This document shows positions 50,887-58,067 of a stretch of DNA of 64,000 nucleotides, piece by piece. Source of the DNA: Natronorubrum halophilum (GTDB lineage: Archaea; Halobacteriota; Halobacteria; Halobacteriales; Natrialbaceae); assembly GCF_003670115.1 (NCBI RefSeq), contig NZ_QQTY01000002.1, positions 1-64,000 of the forward strand, read 5' to 3'. The notes below the pieces were generated by a model that was given only the letters and a program-made list of their open reading frames with translations, did no database searches and was not told the origin of the DNA. The number at the start of each line of letters is the position of its first letter. The first letter of the stretch is position 1. The position numbers were made by a program, and so were the translations under genes.

Positions 50887-52164
50887 ATGACAGACCCCGA
50901 GGACCTCGTCGAGCGGGTGCGCGAGGACGACCTTCGCATTCACGAACTCGAGGACCACGCCGACCACGACACCGCGGTCGAGGCCCGTCGGCTGCTGATC
51001 GAACGCGAGACCGGGACCGACCTAGAGACGATCGGCGACTACGGCTTCCCGGCGGAGGCGGCGGATTCCACCATCGAAAACATGATCGGCGCGGCCCAGA
51101 TCCCGATGGGCGTCGTCGGACCGGTCGCCGTCAACGGTGAGGAAACCTCGCCGAACTCGCAGAACTCGGCGAGCTCTGCGAACGACGGCGGCGCGGCGAG
51201 CGGCGACTACTACCTCCCGCTCGCGACGACCGAGGGCGCGCTGCTCGCGTCGGTCAACCGCGGGCTCGGCGTGATCCGAACGGCCGGCGGCGCCGCTGCT
51301 CGCGTGACGAAAAACGGGATGACCCGCGCCCCGGTGTTTCGGGTCGAGGGCGTCGTCGAAGCCGCGGAGACGGTCGAGTGGGTTACCGAGAATTTCGAGG
51401 CGCTGCGGGAGGCCGCCGAATCGACGACGAGCCACGGCGAACTGCTCGATGTCGAACCCTACGTCGTCGGCGACTCGGTCTACCTGCGATTCGCCTACGA
51501 CACGAAGGACGCGATGGGGATGAACATGGTCACGATCGCGACCGGCGAGGCCTGCGAGATCGTCGAAGCGGAGACGCCCGCCTCCCTCGTCGCGCTTTCG
51601 GGCAACCTCTGTTCGGACAAGAAACCCGCCGCCATCAACGCCGTCGAGGGTCGCGGCCGCTCGGTGACGGCCGACGTTCTGGTCCCCGGCGAACTCGTCG
51701 AGGAGCGCCTGCACACCACCGCGGACGCCATCGCCGAGGCGAACACGCGCAAAAACCTCACCGGCAGCGCGAAGGCCGGCAGCCTGGGATTCAACGCCCA
51801 CGCGGCGAACGTCGTCGCCGCCGCCTTCCTCGCGACCGGACAGGACGAGGCGCAGGTCGTCGAGGCCGCGAACACGATCACGACGATGGACGCTCGCGAA
51901 CGCGAGGACGGTACCACCGACCTCTACGCCAGCGTTTCGCTGGCATCGCTCGAGGTCGGCACCGTCGGCGGCGGGACGAAGCTCCCGACCCAGAGCGAAG
52001 CGCTCGAGGTGCTCGACCTTCGCGGGGGCGGCGACCCGGCGGGGTCGAACGCCGACGCACTGGCCGAGATCATCGCCGTCGGCGCGCTCGCCGGCGAACT
52101 CTCCCTGCTCGCGGCGCTCGCCTCGCGGCACCTGGCGAGCGCTCACGAAGACCTCGGACGCTAA
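50887..52164 (+). CDS. hmgA: HMG-CoA reductase (class I) with palindromic insertion
   Basis: The 425-residue enzyme makes mevalonate for archaeal lipid synthesis. Active-site motifs are ENMIGAAQIPMGVVGPV (about 64-80), the Glu in TTEGALLASVNRG (about 118), and the NADP-binding DAMGMNMVTIATGEACEIVE (about 210-230). NLCSDKKPAAINAVEGRG carries the catalytic Lys (about 245), and the His is in ASRHLASAHEDLG at the C-terminus. A Ser/Asn-rich insertion at residues about 84-105 stands between VNG and the conserved YYLPLATTEGA. It is coded by an 8-bp inverted repeat (51147-51173). This gene is the classical statin target in haloarchaea. Confidence 0.96.
   Translation: MTDPEDLVERVREDDLRIHELEDHADHDTAVEARRLLIERETGTDLETIGDYGFPAEAADSTIENMIGAAQIPMGVVGPVAVNGEETSPNSQNSASSANDGGAASGDYYLPLATTEGALLASVNRGLGVIRTAGGAAARVTKNGMTRAPVFRVEGVVEAAETVEWVTENFEALREAAESTTSHGELLDVEPYVVGDSVYLRFAYDTKDAMGMNMVTIATGEACEIVEAETPASLVALSGNLCSDKKPAAINAVEGRGRSVTADVLVPGELVEERLHTTADAIAEANTRKNLTGSAKAGSLGFNAHAANVVAAAFLATGQDEAQVVEAANTITTMDAREREDGTTDLYASVSLASLEVGTVGGGTKLPTQSEALEVLDLRGGGDPAGSNADALAEIIAVGALAGELSLLAALASRHLASAHEDLGR
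51147..51205 (+). repeat. In-frame palindromic insertion inside hmgA
   Basis: CTCGCCGA (51147-51154) and TCGGCGAG (51166-51173) are exact reverse complements with an 11-nt loop. They encode part of the Ser/Asn/Gly stretch before the conserved YYLPLATTEGA. The reading frame is kept. Confidence 0.55.
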
Positions 52165-52210
52165 GGGAGCGGAGACGATCGCCGCTCGACGCAGTTGGGA
52201 CGACCGCCCC

Positions 52211-52567
52211 TCAGCCGACAAGTTCGCGGTTCTCCGCTCGAGCGCGAACCGTCACAAGCGCGATGTAGGACCCGCTCGCGACGAGCAGGGCCAGTCCACC
52301 GAGCACCTGCGGCCCGCTTACGGCTACCGTGACGAGAAGCAACCCGATCGCCGCGACGCCGTTTGCGAAGGCAAGGTCCCGTCGTCCGTACGTGCCGTGG
52401 AGGACGGCGACGGCGGCGAACGTCGCGGCGAACGCGGCCGTCGCCAGCATCGCCGCGTCGATTCCGAAAATCGTCTCGTTGATGTACCTGTTGTACCCGA
52501 AGAAGGCGAGGGCCACGACCGTTCCGACGCCGATCGCCGTCCCCTGTGCGTCTACCGTGTCGTCCAT
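52211..52567 (-). CDS. Small uncharacterised membrane protein
   Basis: The 118-residue protein has four predicted helices: about residues 12-25, 38-56, 66-83 and 86-105. It ends in a charged VRARAENRELVG. No family is recognised. It is convergent with hmgA (46 nt between stops) and divergent from dpsA. Confidence 0.65.
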   Translation of the reverse strand: MDDTVDAQGTAIGVGTVVALAFFGYNRYINETIFGIDAAMLATAAFAATFAAVAVLHGTYGRRDLAFANGVAAIGLLLVTVAVSGPQVLGGLALLVASGSYIALVTVRARAENRELVG

Positions 52568-52710
52568 CTGCTCGCCATTGTCCCGCTCGATGCAAAGCCC
52601 TGCCGTTCGCCGCCTCCCGGTCGACCTGGCGTTGAATCCCGTTCACGTTCCGTAAGTGGCAGATACGCGTACATGAATAACAGCTCGTTTTTAGGCGATA
52701 CGAAAAATTG

Positions 52711-52733
52711 TTCGATAATTGAAAAGATATAAG
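52711..52733 (+). promoter_or_regulatory. dpsA promoter with abutting palindrome
   Basis: An imperfect palindrome TTCGATAATTGAA (52711-52723) directly precedes the TATA-like AAGATATAAG (52724-52733), which is 27 nt before the ATG at 52761. TTTTTAGGC at 52690-52698 resembles one half of the TTTAGG operator described around 54467. Both could bind metal or redox regulators. Confidence 0.5.
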
Positions 52734-52760
52734 GGTATTCCGCTCGAAGTGAGACTCGTA

Positions 52761-53306
52761 ATGAGCACACAGAAAACCGTTCGTCAATCCGCAGGCACCG
52801 TCGAAGAAAACGCGCTGCGACTCGACGAAGAGAAGGCGGAACAGATTATCGACGCGCTGAACACGGACCTCGCGGACGCGTACGTCCTCTACCACCAGCT
52901 CCACAAACACCACTGGAACGTCGAAGGTGCGGAGTTCCTCGACATCCACGTGTTCCTTCAGGAGGTCTACGAGGACGTCGAGGCGGCCGCGGACGACCTC
53001 GCCGAGCGGCTGCAGGCCCTCGGCGGCGTTCCGCACGCGAGTATGACGGCACTCGCGGAAGCGGCGACGATCGAACCGGAAGACGAGGACGTCTACGACG
53101 TTCGGACCTCGCTGTCGAACGATCTCGACCTGTTCGGCGACGTCATCGAGAGCTACCGCGACCACATCGAACTCGCCGACGGACTCGGCGATTACGCCAC
53201 GGGTGAGATGCTCCGCGAACAACTCGAGACGATCGAGGAACACGCCCACCACATCGAACACTACCTCGAAGACGACACGCTCGTCCTCGAATCCGCGACG
53301 AAATAG
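52761..53306 (+). CDS. dpsA: DNA starvation/iron storage ferritin DpsA
   Basis: The 181-residue four-helix ferritin stores iron in a dodecamer and protects DNA from oxidative damage. Ferroxidase ligands are seen in LHKHHWNVEGAEFLDIHVFL and EVYEDVEAAADDLAERLQAL (about residues 48-95). The family C-terminus ends HAHHIEHYLEDD. The ATG at 52761 is chosen because 14 upstream residues are unlike known DpsA and the TATA box fits. The DtxR-type regulator lies about 0.6 kb away, consistent with a metal-related region. Confidence 0.95.
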   Translation: MSTQKTVRQSAGTVEENALRLDEEKAEQIIDALNTDLADAYVLYHQLHKHHWNVEGAEFLDIHVFLQEVYEDVEAAADDLAERLQALGGVPHASMTALAEAATIEPEDEDVYDVRTSLSNDLDLFGDVIESYRDHIELADGLGDYATGEMLREQLETIEEHAHHIEHYLEDDTLVLESATK

Positions 53307-53325
53307 CCTGCACTCGCCGTTTTAC

Positions 53326-53625
53326 TCACTCGATATCCGGCGCTTTTTCGTCCGTCCGTCCCGGAAGCTCGAGTTCGATCTCGAGTTCGGGCTCCCCGAC
53401 CCCGTCGAACTCGAGTTCCAGATCGAGGGGTTCACCGAACGCGAAGGGAAGTTCCCAGTCGTCGGTGACGATGGTGAGGTCGTCGCCGTCGCGGAGCTGT
53501 TCGCCTAATTTGATCAGAAACGTTCCGACTTCGGCCGCGTCGAGTCGGTATTCCTGTTCGAACTTCCGGCCCGATCGGATCGTCGTTCGTTCGTCCGCTC
53601 GGTCGTCGTCTGTTTCGGGAGTCAT
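53326..53625 (-). CDS. Amphi-Trp domain protein
   Basis: The 99-residue acidic protein has the amphi-Trp pattern EQEYRLDAAEVGTFLIKLGE, then LTIVTDDWELPFAF with the single Trp, and a repeating LDLELEFDGVGEPELEIELE beta section. The domain is widespread in haloarchaea and of unknown function. It is convergent with dpsA, with 19 nt between stop codons. Confidence 0.85.
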   Translation of the reverse strand: MTPETDDDRADERTTIRSGRKFEQEYRLDAAEVGTFLIKLGEQLRDGDDLTIVTDDWELPFAFGEPLDLELEFDGVGEPELEIELELPGRTDEKAPDIE

Positions 53626-53649
53626 TTTCGGTGTGGTGTCTCGATGTGG

Positions 53650-53817
53650 TCACCGAACGATAGCGATAGTCACGTCGCTCGCGATCCAGCCGTCGGTGTT
53701 CCCCGATTCGAGGAAGATCGATCTCTCGGGACGGCTCTCACAGACTGCGATTTCGGGAGCGTGACTCGGTTCTCGTTCGAAGCCAGTCTCGGCGTGTGAC
53801 CGGGTGCTAACGGTCAT
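53650..53817 (-). CDS. Conserved small protein, 55 residues
   Basis: The protein begins MTVSTRSHAETGFEREPSHA and ends with SGNTDGWIASDVTIAIVR. The ESGNTDGWIASD block recalls a small haloarchaeal family of unknown function. It has one Cys and no membrane segment. It lies directly downstream of a TTTAGG-N4-CCTAAA operator, 8 nt before the ATG at 53817, so it is probably under DtxR-type control. Its 56-codon length falls below usual gene-finding limits. Confidence 0.7.
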   Translation of the reverse strand: MTVSTRSHAETGFEREPSHAPEIAVCESRPERSIFLESGNTDGWIASDVTIAIVR

Positions 53818-53825
53818 CACCGTGG

Positions 53826-53841
53826 TTTAGGCGGGCCTAAA
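53826..53841 (-). promoter_or_regulatory. DtxR-type operator, site 1
   Basis: TTTAGG-CGGG-CCTAAA is a perfect 6-bp inverted repeat with a 4-bp spacer. It lies between a TATA-like CTTTTTCT and the start codon of the 55-residue protein, where a bound repressor would block transcription. Sites 2 and 3 before the DtxR gene have the same arms and spacing. Confidence 0.65.
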
Positions 53842-53920
53842 GAAAAAGCGCTCGGTCTCGGGTGAGGGCTCGCGCCACGACCGAACCGTCGGCAGACGCA
53901 GACGGTGACGGCTCGGACAC

Positions 53921-54319
53921 CTACCGGGACGACCCGTCGGCCGTCGGCGGATCGACCGACCGGGTCGGCGACAGGAGAACGGTTTCCAACCGCGCCACGA
54001 CGGCCGGGCTGATCGTTCCGACGAGAGTCGCGGCTTCCCCACGGTGGTCGTCGATGTCGAGCACCTCGTCGAAAAAGCGACAGATCGTCTCGTACCTGTC
54101 GAACAGCTCTTCGGCCTGTTCTCGGCCGTCCGGCGTCAATCGGACGCCCACGTACGGCTCGTAGTCGACGAGCCCGCGCGTCTCGAGGCGCTGGACCATC
54201 TCCGTCGTTGCGGCGGGCGACCGACCGGTCGAATCCGCGATCCGTCCGGTCGATATCGGCTCGCTGGCAGCCGCTGTCAGTTCGTAAATCGTGAGCAGAT
54301 AGTGATTTATCTTCGACAT
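53921..54319 (-). CDS. DtxR/MntR-type metal-dependent transcriptional regulator
   Basis: The 132-residue protein has a winged helix at the N-terminus (MSKINHYLLTIYELTAAASE, STGRIADSTGRSPAATTEMV) and the adjoining metal-binding/dimerisation helices (YVGVRLTPDGREQAEELFDR, FFDEVLDIDDHRGEAATLVG). The SH3-like third domain is absent, which is common in archaeal members. It should sense Fe2+ or Mn2+. The ATG at 54319 opens the domain. Two matching operators (sites 2 and 3) stand about 150-200 nt upstream, indicating autoregulation. Confidence 0.88.
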   Translation of the reverse strand: MSKINHYLLTIYELTAAASEPISTGRIADSTGRSPAATTEMVQRLETRGLVDYEPYVGVRLTPDGREQAEELFDRYETICRFFDEVLDIDDHRGEAATLVGTISPAVVARLETVLLSPTRSVDPPTADGSSR

Positions 54320-54466
54320 GAGTGGGTGTCGGATGGGCGCGGTCGGTTCGCAGCCTCGCCGCGATAACGGGTAACTCGTCCGTTCGTCCGCAACTCCGGT
54401 CCGTCCCCGAATCGCTTCTAAGCGACTCGAGGTGATTGCGGCCGTCACGGATCGTCACCCCGACCA

Positions 54467-54484
54467 TTTTAGGTAACCCTAAAA
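54467..54484. promoter_or_regulatory. DtxR-type operator, site 2
   Basis: TTTTAGG-TAAC-CCTAAAA forms an inverted repeat with 7-bp arms, TTTTAGG and CCTAAAA, around a 4-bp spacer. It lies 34 nt (centre to centre) from site 3, on the same side as the DtxR gene promoter. The gap between the divergent DtxR and DUF5817 genes makes either gene a possible target. Confidence 0.7.
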
Positions 54485-54500
54485 CAACCAGCGTTAAGTA

Positions 54501-54517
54501 TTTTAGGTAACCCTAAA
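54501..54517. promoter_or_regulatory. DtxR-type operator, site 3
   Basis: TTTTAGG-TAAC-CCTAAA repeats site 2, differing only at its last base. The 34-nt interval is just over three helical turns, so both sites face nearly the same side of the DNA and could bind regulators cooperatively. Confidence 0.7.
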
Positions 54518-54592
54518 CCTTGCGTCGAGACAGGTTCGGACAGTACCGCACAGCACCGGAGTCGATCGACAGCAAATACGGGCCGAGGCGGT

Positions 54593-55117
54593 TTACAGCA
54601 GTCGATACCGGCCTCGGTTCTCACTCGCCACGCCGCGTCTCGTGAGTTTCTCGAGCGCGTCTCGGACGTACTCGGCCGACACACCGCGTTCGCCGGCGTA
54701 TTCGATGACGTCGTCGTCGGTCGGCCGCTCCAACTCCGCGAGCGCCCGTTTGACGATTTCCTTCTTGCTCCCGCTGCGATTCGGTTGGCGCTGATCGCGG
54801 TCGCCGGCCGCCTCGACTTCCTCGACGTCCAGCCCCGATTCCTCGAGGTACTCGTCGTCGTCGACGACGCCGTCGGCCACGTCCGCCTCGAGGGCATCGA
54901 ACGAGTCCAGTTTGGCGAAGGCTTCGCCCTCACCCTGCCGGTTCGCGAGCATCGAGGCGCGAACGTCGCGGGCGTGGCTCGCGTCGTCGGTCGTGACGAA
55001 CTTCTTGCGCTTCTCGTAGCCCCGGCGAGAGCCACAGCGGGGACACTGGGTCGTCTCCGAACGACCCTCGATGATCCAGAGGTTCGAGCACTCGCTACAG
55101 CCGACGACGGCGTACAT
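54593..55117 (-). CDS. DUF5817 zinc-ribbon protein
   Basis: The 174-residue protein starts MYAVVGCSECSNLWIIEGRS and has a second pair in CPRCGSRRGYEKRKKF, so CSEC and CPRC form a zinc ribbon. An acidic helical middle part follows. A C-terminal winged-helix-like domain (SKKEIVKRALAELERPTDDD, YVRDALEKLTRRGVASENRG) ends the protein. The family is haloarchaeal and uncharacterised; DNA or RNA binding is likely. The ATG at 55117 puts the first Cys at residue 7. Confidence 0.82.
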   Translation of the reverse strand: MYAVVGCSECSNLWIIEGRSETTQCPRCGSRRGYEKRKKFVTTDDASHARDVRASMLANRQGEGEAFAKLDSFDALEADVADGVVDDDEYLEESGLDVEEVEAAGDRDQRQPNRSGSKKEIVKRALAELERPTDDDVIEYAGERGVSAEYVRDALEKLTRRGVASENRGRYRLL

Positions 55118-55267
55118 GTCTCGGAATGCACGCGGCTGGTAGTTCAACCTTCGGCACGTGGAGCGGAAGTGATCCGGTTCGTCCACTGGGGAGCGACGCG
55201 CGGAGTGGGTGTGAACGCATCGCACGAGTTCCGAAAACTATGAGGCGCGCTCTCACATCTCGTCGGT

Positions 55268-55609
55268 ATGGAACGCGTTTCCCTGTCAGACCTCGAGCCG
55301 TCCGAAGCCGCCGACGGCGTCCACCTGGCGCTGATGGCCGGCGTCGACTCGATGAACGTCCAGCACTTCGAAATCGCGCCCGACGCGGTAGTCGACGAGC
55401 ACGAACACCCAAACGAACAGACGGGCTTCATCTACGAGGGCGAACTGGTGTTCCTCGTCGAGGGCGAGGAGATCGTCTGCGGTCCCGGCGATTCCTACGC
55501 GATCCCGGGCGATCAGCCCCACGCGGCCGAGAACCGCGGCGAGGAGACCGTTCGCGGCGTCGATATCTTCGCTCCGCCGCGAGCGAACCCGAACTGGCAA
55601 TCCGAATAG
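55268..55609 (+). CDS. Cupin domain protein
   Basis: The 113-residue single-domain cupin contains motif 1 EHEHPNEQTGFIYEGELVFL (about 41-60) with metal-binding His residues, and motif 2 PGDSYAIPGDQPHAAEN (about 75-91). Cupins of this type bind a metal and may be sugar isomerases, dioxygenases or sensors. No activity can be deduced. It is divergent from the DUF5817 gene. Confidence 0.9.
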   Translation: MERVSLSDLEPSEAADGVHLALMAGVDSMNVQHFEIAPDAVVDEHEHPNEQTGFIYEGELVFLVEGEEIVCGPGDSYAIPGDQPHAAENRGEETVRGVDIFAPPRANPNWQSE

Positions 55610-55669
55610 CGCCGTTCAGTACCGCTCCCCGTCCTCGTTCATCGACTATTCACTTACGAATACCACGGA

Positions 55670-55677
55670 GTTATATT
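55670..55677 (+). promoter_or_regulatory. TATA box of the Nramp-like gene
   Basis: GTTATATT lies 22 nt before the ATG at 55700, the spacing expected for a short-leader haloarchaeal gene. Confidence 0.5.
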
Positions 55678-55699
55678 CCCCGGGTAGCAAGGTCAGCCG

Positions 55700-57076
55700 A
55701 TGGCTACCGAGTCAGGGGCACCCGAGTCGTGGGGAGTCAGTCGAATAACTGGATACCTCGAGCGATTGGGGCCGACGTGGCTCGCCGGGGCGATCGCGGC
55801 GGGGCCGGCGACCATGGCCAGTCTGCTGGTCGCGGGAGCGAGCTTCGGCTACGCACTCCTGTGGGTCGTCGTCCTCTCGGCGATCCTCGGGACCGTCGGC
55901 CAGTACCTCGCGATGCGGCTCGGACTGCTCACGGCAGCCGGACTCGTCAGCGTCGTCGAAGATCACCTCGGTTCGTTCTGGGCCTGGGTACTCGTCGTCG
56001 ACGCCGTGTTGGCCGCGGGGCTCGCCCAGCTCGTGATCATGAAGACGGTGGCGGACGTGAGCGCAACGATCGCCGGCAGCGCGGGCGTCGGAATCGCGGC
56101 CCTGAGCGACCCTCGCCTCTGGGGCGTCACCTGGGCGCTCGTTCTCGCTCTGGGGATCGCCGGCGGCGGCTACCGCCTCGCCGAAGTCGGCGCAAAGTTG
56201 CTCGTCTCGTTCGTCGTGCTCGCGTTCGTGGCCTCGGTGTTCGTCGTGCCGATCGATCCGGCTGCGGCGGCCTCCGGCCTGGCTCCCGAGATTCCGGCCG
56301 GCGTCGGCGGCGCGGTCGTCGCCGCCGGAGTGCTCGGCGGCGCGGTCCACATCACGCTCCTGACGATGCAGAGCTACACGATGCGCGCTCGCGGCTGGAC
56401 CGAGGACGATGCGGGTCTCGCGACCTTCGACGTCGCGAGTTCGATGCTCGTCGCCTTCGGAATCTTCAGTCTCGCAGTCTTCCTCGTCGCGGCGAGCGTC
56501 CTTCCCGAAACCGGCGTCGATCCGGCGACGATCACCGCGATCCAGGCCGCCGAGGCGCTCGGTCCAGTCGCCGGCGAGTACGCTACCTGGCTGTTCCTGT
56601 TCGGGCTCCTCGGTGCGGCCGTCTCGACGCTCGGCGGGAACACGATCGTTCCCCCCTATCTGCTCGCGGACAAGTTCGGCTGGGAACAATCCGTCGACGA
56701 CCCGCGCTACCGGTTCGCCGTCGTTACCGTCGCGCTCGTCTCGGCCGTCGGTGCCTTCCTCGAGGGCGCGTTCTTCGAACTCCTCGTGCTCGTGCTCGCC
56801 TTCGGACTCGTCGGTACGCCGTTCGCGCTCGCCGTGATCCTCTACCTGCTGAACGATCCCGACGCCGTTCCCGAAACCAATTCTCGGATCGCGAACCTCG
56901 GCGGCATCGTTCTGTTCGCCGTCGCGACCGTCCTCGCGGGCGAGTTCGTCCTCGAGGAGCTCGAGACGGTCGCCGAACCGGCGTCGGCGTTCGTCGTCGC
57001 CTTCGCGGTCGCGATGGCGCTGGCAACTGTCGGACTCGCCGGCAGGTACGTTCGGGAGCGTCTCGGTACCGCCTGA
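55700..57076 (+). CDS. Nramp-family transporter lacking the canonical metal-binding motif
   Basis: The 458-residue protein has about eleven membrane segments with the Nramp layout: first helix GPTWLAGAIAAGPATMASLL, sixth helix GGAVHITLLTMQSY, and AVSTLGGNTIVPPYLLADKF further on. True Nramps have DPGN in helix 1 and MPH in helix 6 as metal ligands. Here the first is AGPATM and the second GAVH, so Mn2+/Fe2+ binding of the usual kind is unlikely. It may carry another cation or solute. It starts 90 nt after the cupin gene. The DtxR operators are over 1 kb away, so control by them is uncertain. Confidence 0.8.
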   Translation: MATESGAPESWGVSRITGYLERLGPTWLAGAIAAGPATMASLLVAGASFGYALLWVVVLSAILGTVGQYLAMRLGLLTAAGLVSVVEDHLGSFWAWVLVVDAVLAAGLAQLVIMKTVADVSATIAGSAGVGIAALSDPRLWGVTWALVLALGIAGGGYRLAEVGAKLLVSFVVLAFVASVFVVPIDPAAAASGLAPEIPAGVGGAVVAAGVLGGAVHITLLTMQSYTMRARGWTEDDAGLATFDVASSMLVAFGIFSLAVFLVAASVLPETGVDPATITAIQAAEALGPVAGEYATWLFLFGLLGAAVSTLGGNTIVPPYLLADKFGWEQSVDDPRYRFAVVTVALVSAVGAFLEGAFFELLVLVLAFGLVGTPFALAVILYLLNDPDAVPETNSRIANLGGIVLFAVATVLAGEFVLEELETVAEPASAFVVAFAVAMALATVGLAGRYVRERLGTA

Positions 57077-57126
57077 GCTTGCGCTCCGTACCAATCTTCA
57101 AGCCGCCCGAGATCGAGTTCCCACCC

Positions 57127-57577
57127 ATGCCGACACTCGAAAACGACGCGATACGTCACCGAGGAGGAGTGGGACACCGTCCTCGAGGTCAACCTCAAGG
57201 GCGCGTTCCTCTTCACTCGAGCGGCGTTGCCCCACATGTACGAGCAGGGCCAGGGCAACGTCATCAACATCTCCTCGGGGCTCGGTCGGCAGGCGATGGC
57301 GGGCGCGGGTAGCTACGTCGCGTCGAAGTGGGGACTCGAGGGGCTCACTCGAACGACCGCCCTCGAGAGCGAGGAGTACGGTGTCAACGCGAACGCGCTC
57401 GCTCCGGGCGGCCGGGTCGATACTGACATCTGGGCGCACCTGCCCGCGGAGGAACGCGAGCGAATTCTCGATCCGGACGTGATGGACGACGCGGCCGTCC
57501 TCCTGGCCGCACAGGATCCTGGCGGCGTTACCGGCGAATCGAGGACTGCAAACGAATGGGAAACGCGCCTCGAGTGA
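57127..57577 (+). pseudogene. SDR oxidoreductase with deleted Rossmann part and frameshift
   Basis: The gene keeps its start, MPTLENDA at 57127. It then jumps at about 57150 into another frame that carries VTEEEWDTVLEVNLKGAFLF and TRAALPHMYEQGQGNVINIS, then the active-site YVASKWGLEGLTRTTALE and EYGVNANALAPGGRVDT. The nucleotide-binding GxxxGxG half and the NNAG motif, about 90 residues, are missing. The remainder lacks cofactor binding and is probably inactive. The frame from 57227 is open but starts inside the fold. Confidence 0.75.
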
Positions 57578-57588
57578 ACGAATCCGAA

Positions 57589-57972
57589 TTAACCGTATGT
57601 CTCGAGCGAATCCCACTCGCGTCGCATCAGTTCGCGGACGCCGTGCTCGAGGATGCCCTCGCCGAGCGAGGTCGCCCGGTAGTAGGAGTACAACCCGTCG
57701 GTATCGGGGGCTTTGCGCTTTCGATTCTCGACGAGGCCGACGTCGATGAGTTCGTCCAGGTGGTAGTGGAGCACGTTCGACTGCACCTCGAGACGATCGC
57801 GCAACTCGCTCGCGCTCCGTGAGCCGTCCTCGACGAGCGCGTTCAGGACGCGAAACCGCGTCTCGTTGCCGATCGAGCGCTGCATCTCGAGGTATTCTTC
57901 CAGACTCAGGATGCTGTGTTCGGGCAGCAGTTCGTCCCCGAACCGTCGCGTCGAACGCTCGGACTCTGCCAT
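57589..57972 (-). CDS. ArsR-like winged-helix transcriptional regulator
   Basis: The 127-residue protein has a helix-turn-helix in NETRFRVLNALVEDGSRSAS and ELRDRLEVQSNVLHYHLDEL (about residues 35-75), then the beta wing LVENRKRKAPDTDGLYSYYR. It has no Cys pair for metals, so it is not a classic arsenic sensor. A leading EEYLEMQRSIGNETR segment is common in haloarchaeal members of this family. The target is unknown. Confidence 0.88.
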   Translation of the reverse strand: MAESERSTRRFGDELLPEHSILSLEEYLEMQRSIGNETRFRVLNALVEDGSRSASELRDRLEVQSNVLHYHLDELIDVGLVENRKRKAPDTDGLYSYYRATSLGEGILEHGVRELMRREWDSLETYG

Positions 57973-58038
57973 ACGTCCCTTTTGAACCGGCCGTTGCTTA
58001 AGCGTTCCTTGAGTCAGTCATCGCTGAAACGGCGTACA

Positions 58039-58045
58039 TTTATAT
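58039..58045 (+). promoter_or_regulatory. TATA box before the NDT-like fold gene
   Basis: TTTATAT lies 22 nt before the ATG at 58068, at leaderless distance. This supports the 58068 start over the upstream in-frame ATG at 58044, which lies inside the TATA region. Confidence 0.5.
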
Positions 58046-58067
58046 GGTGTGCGCGAGCAGCCGGCGT

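Noticed and set aside
55126-57312. A 728-residue plus-strand open frame
   Set aside because: Extremely Arg-rich, overlapping the cupin and Nramp-like genes in another frame; not a protein.
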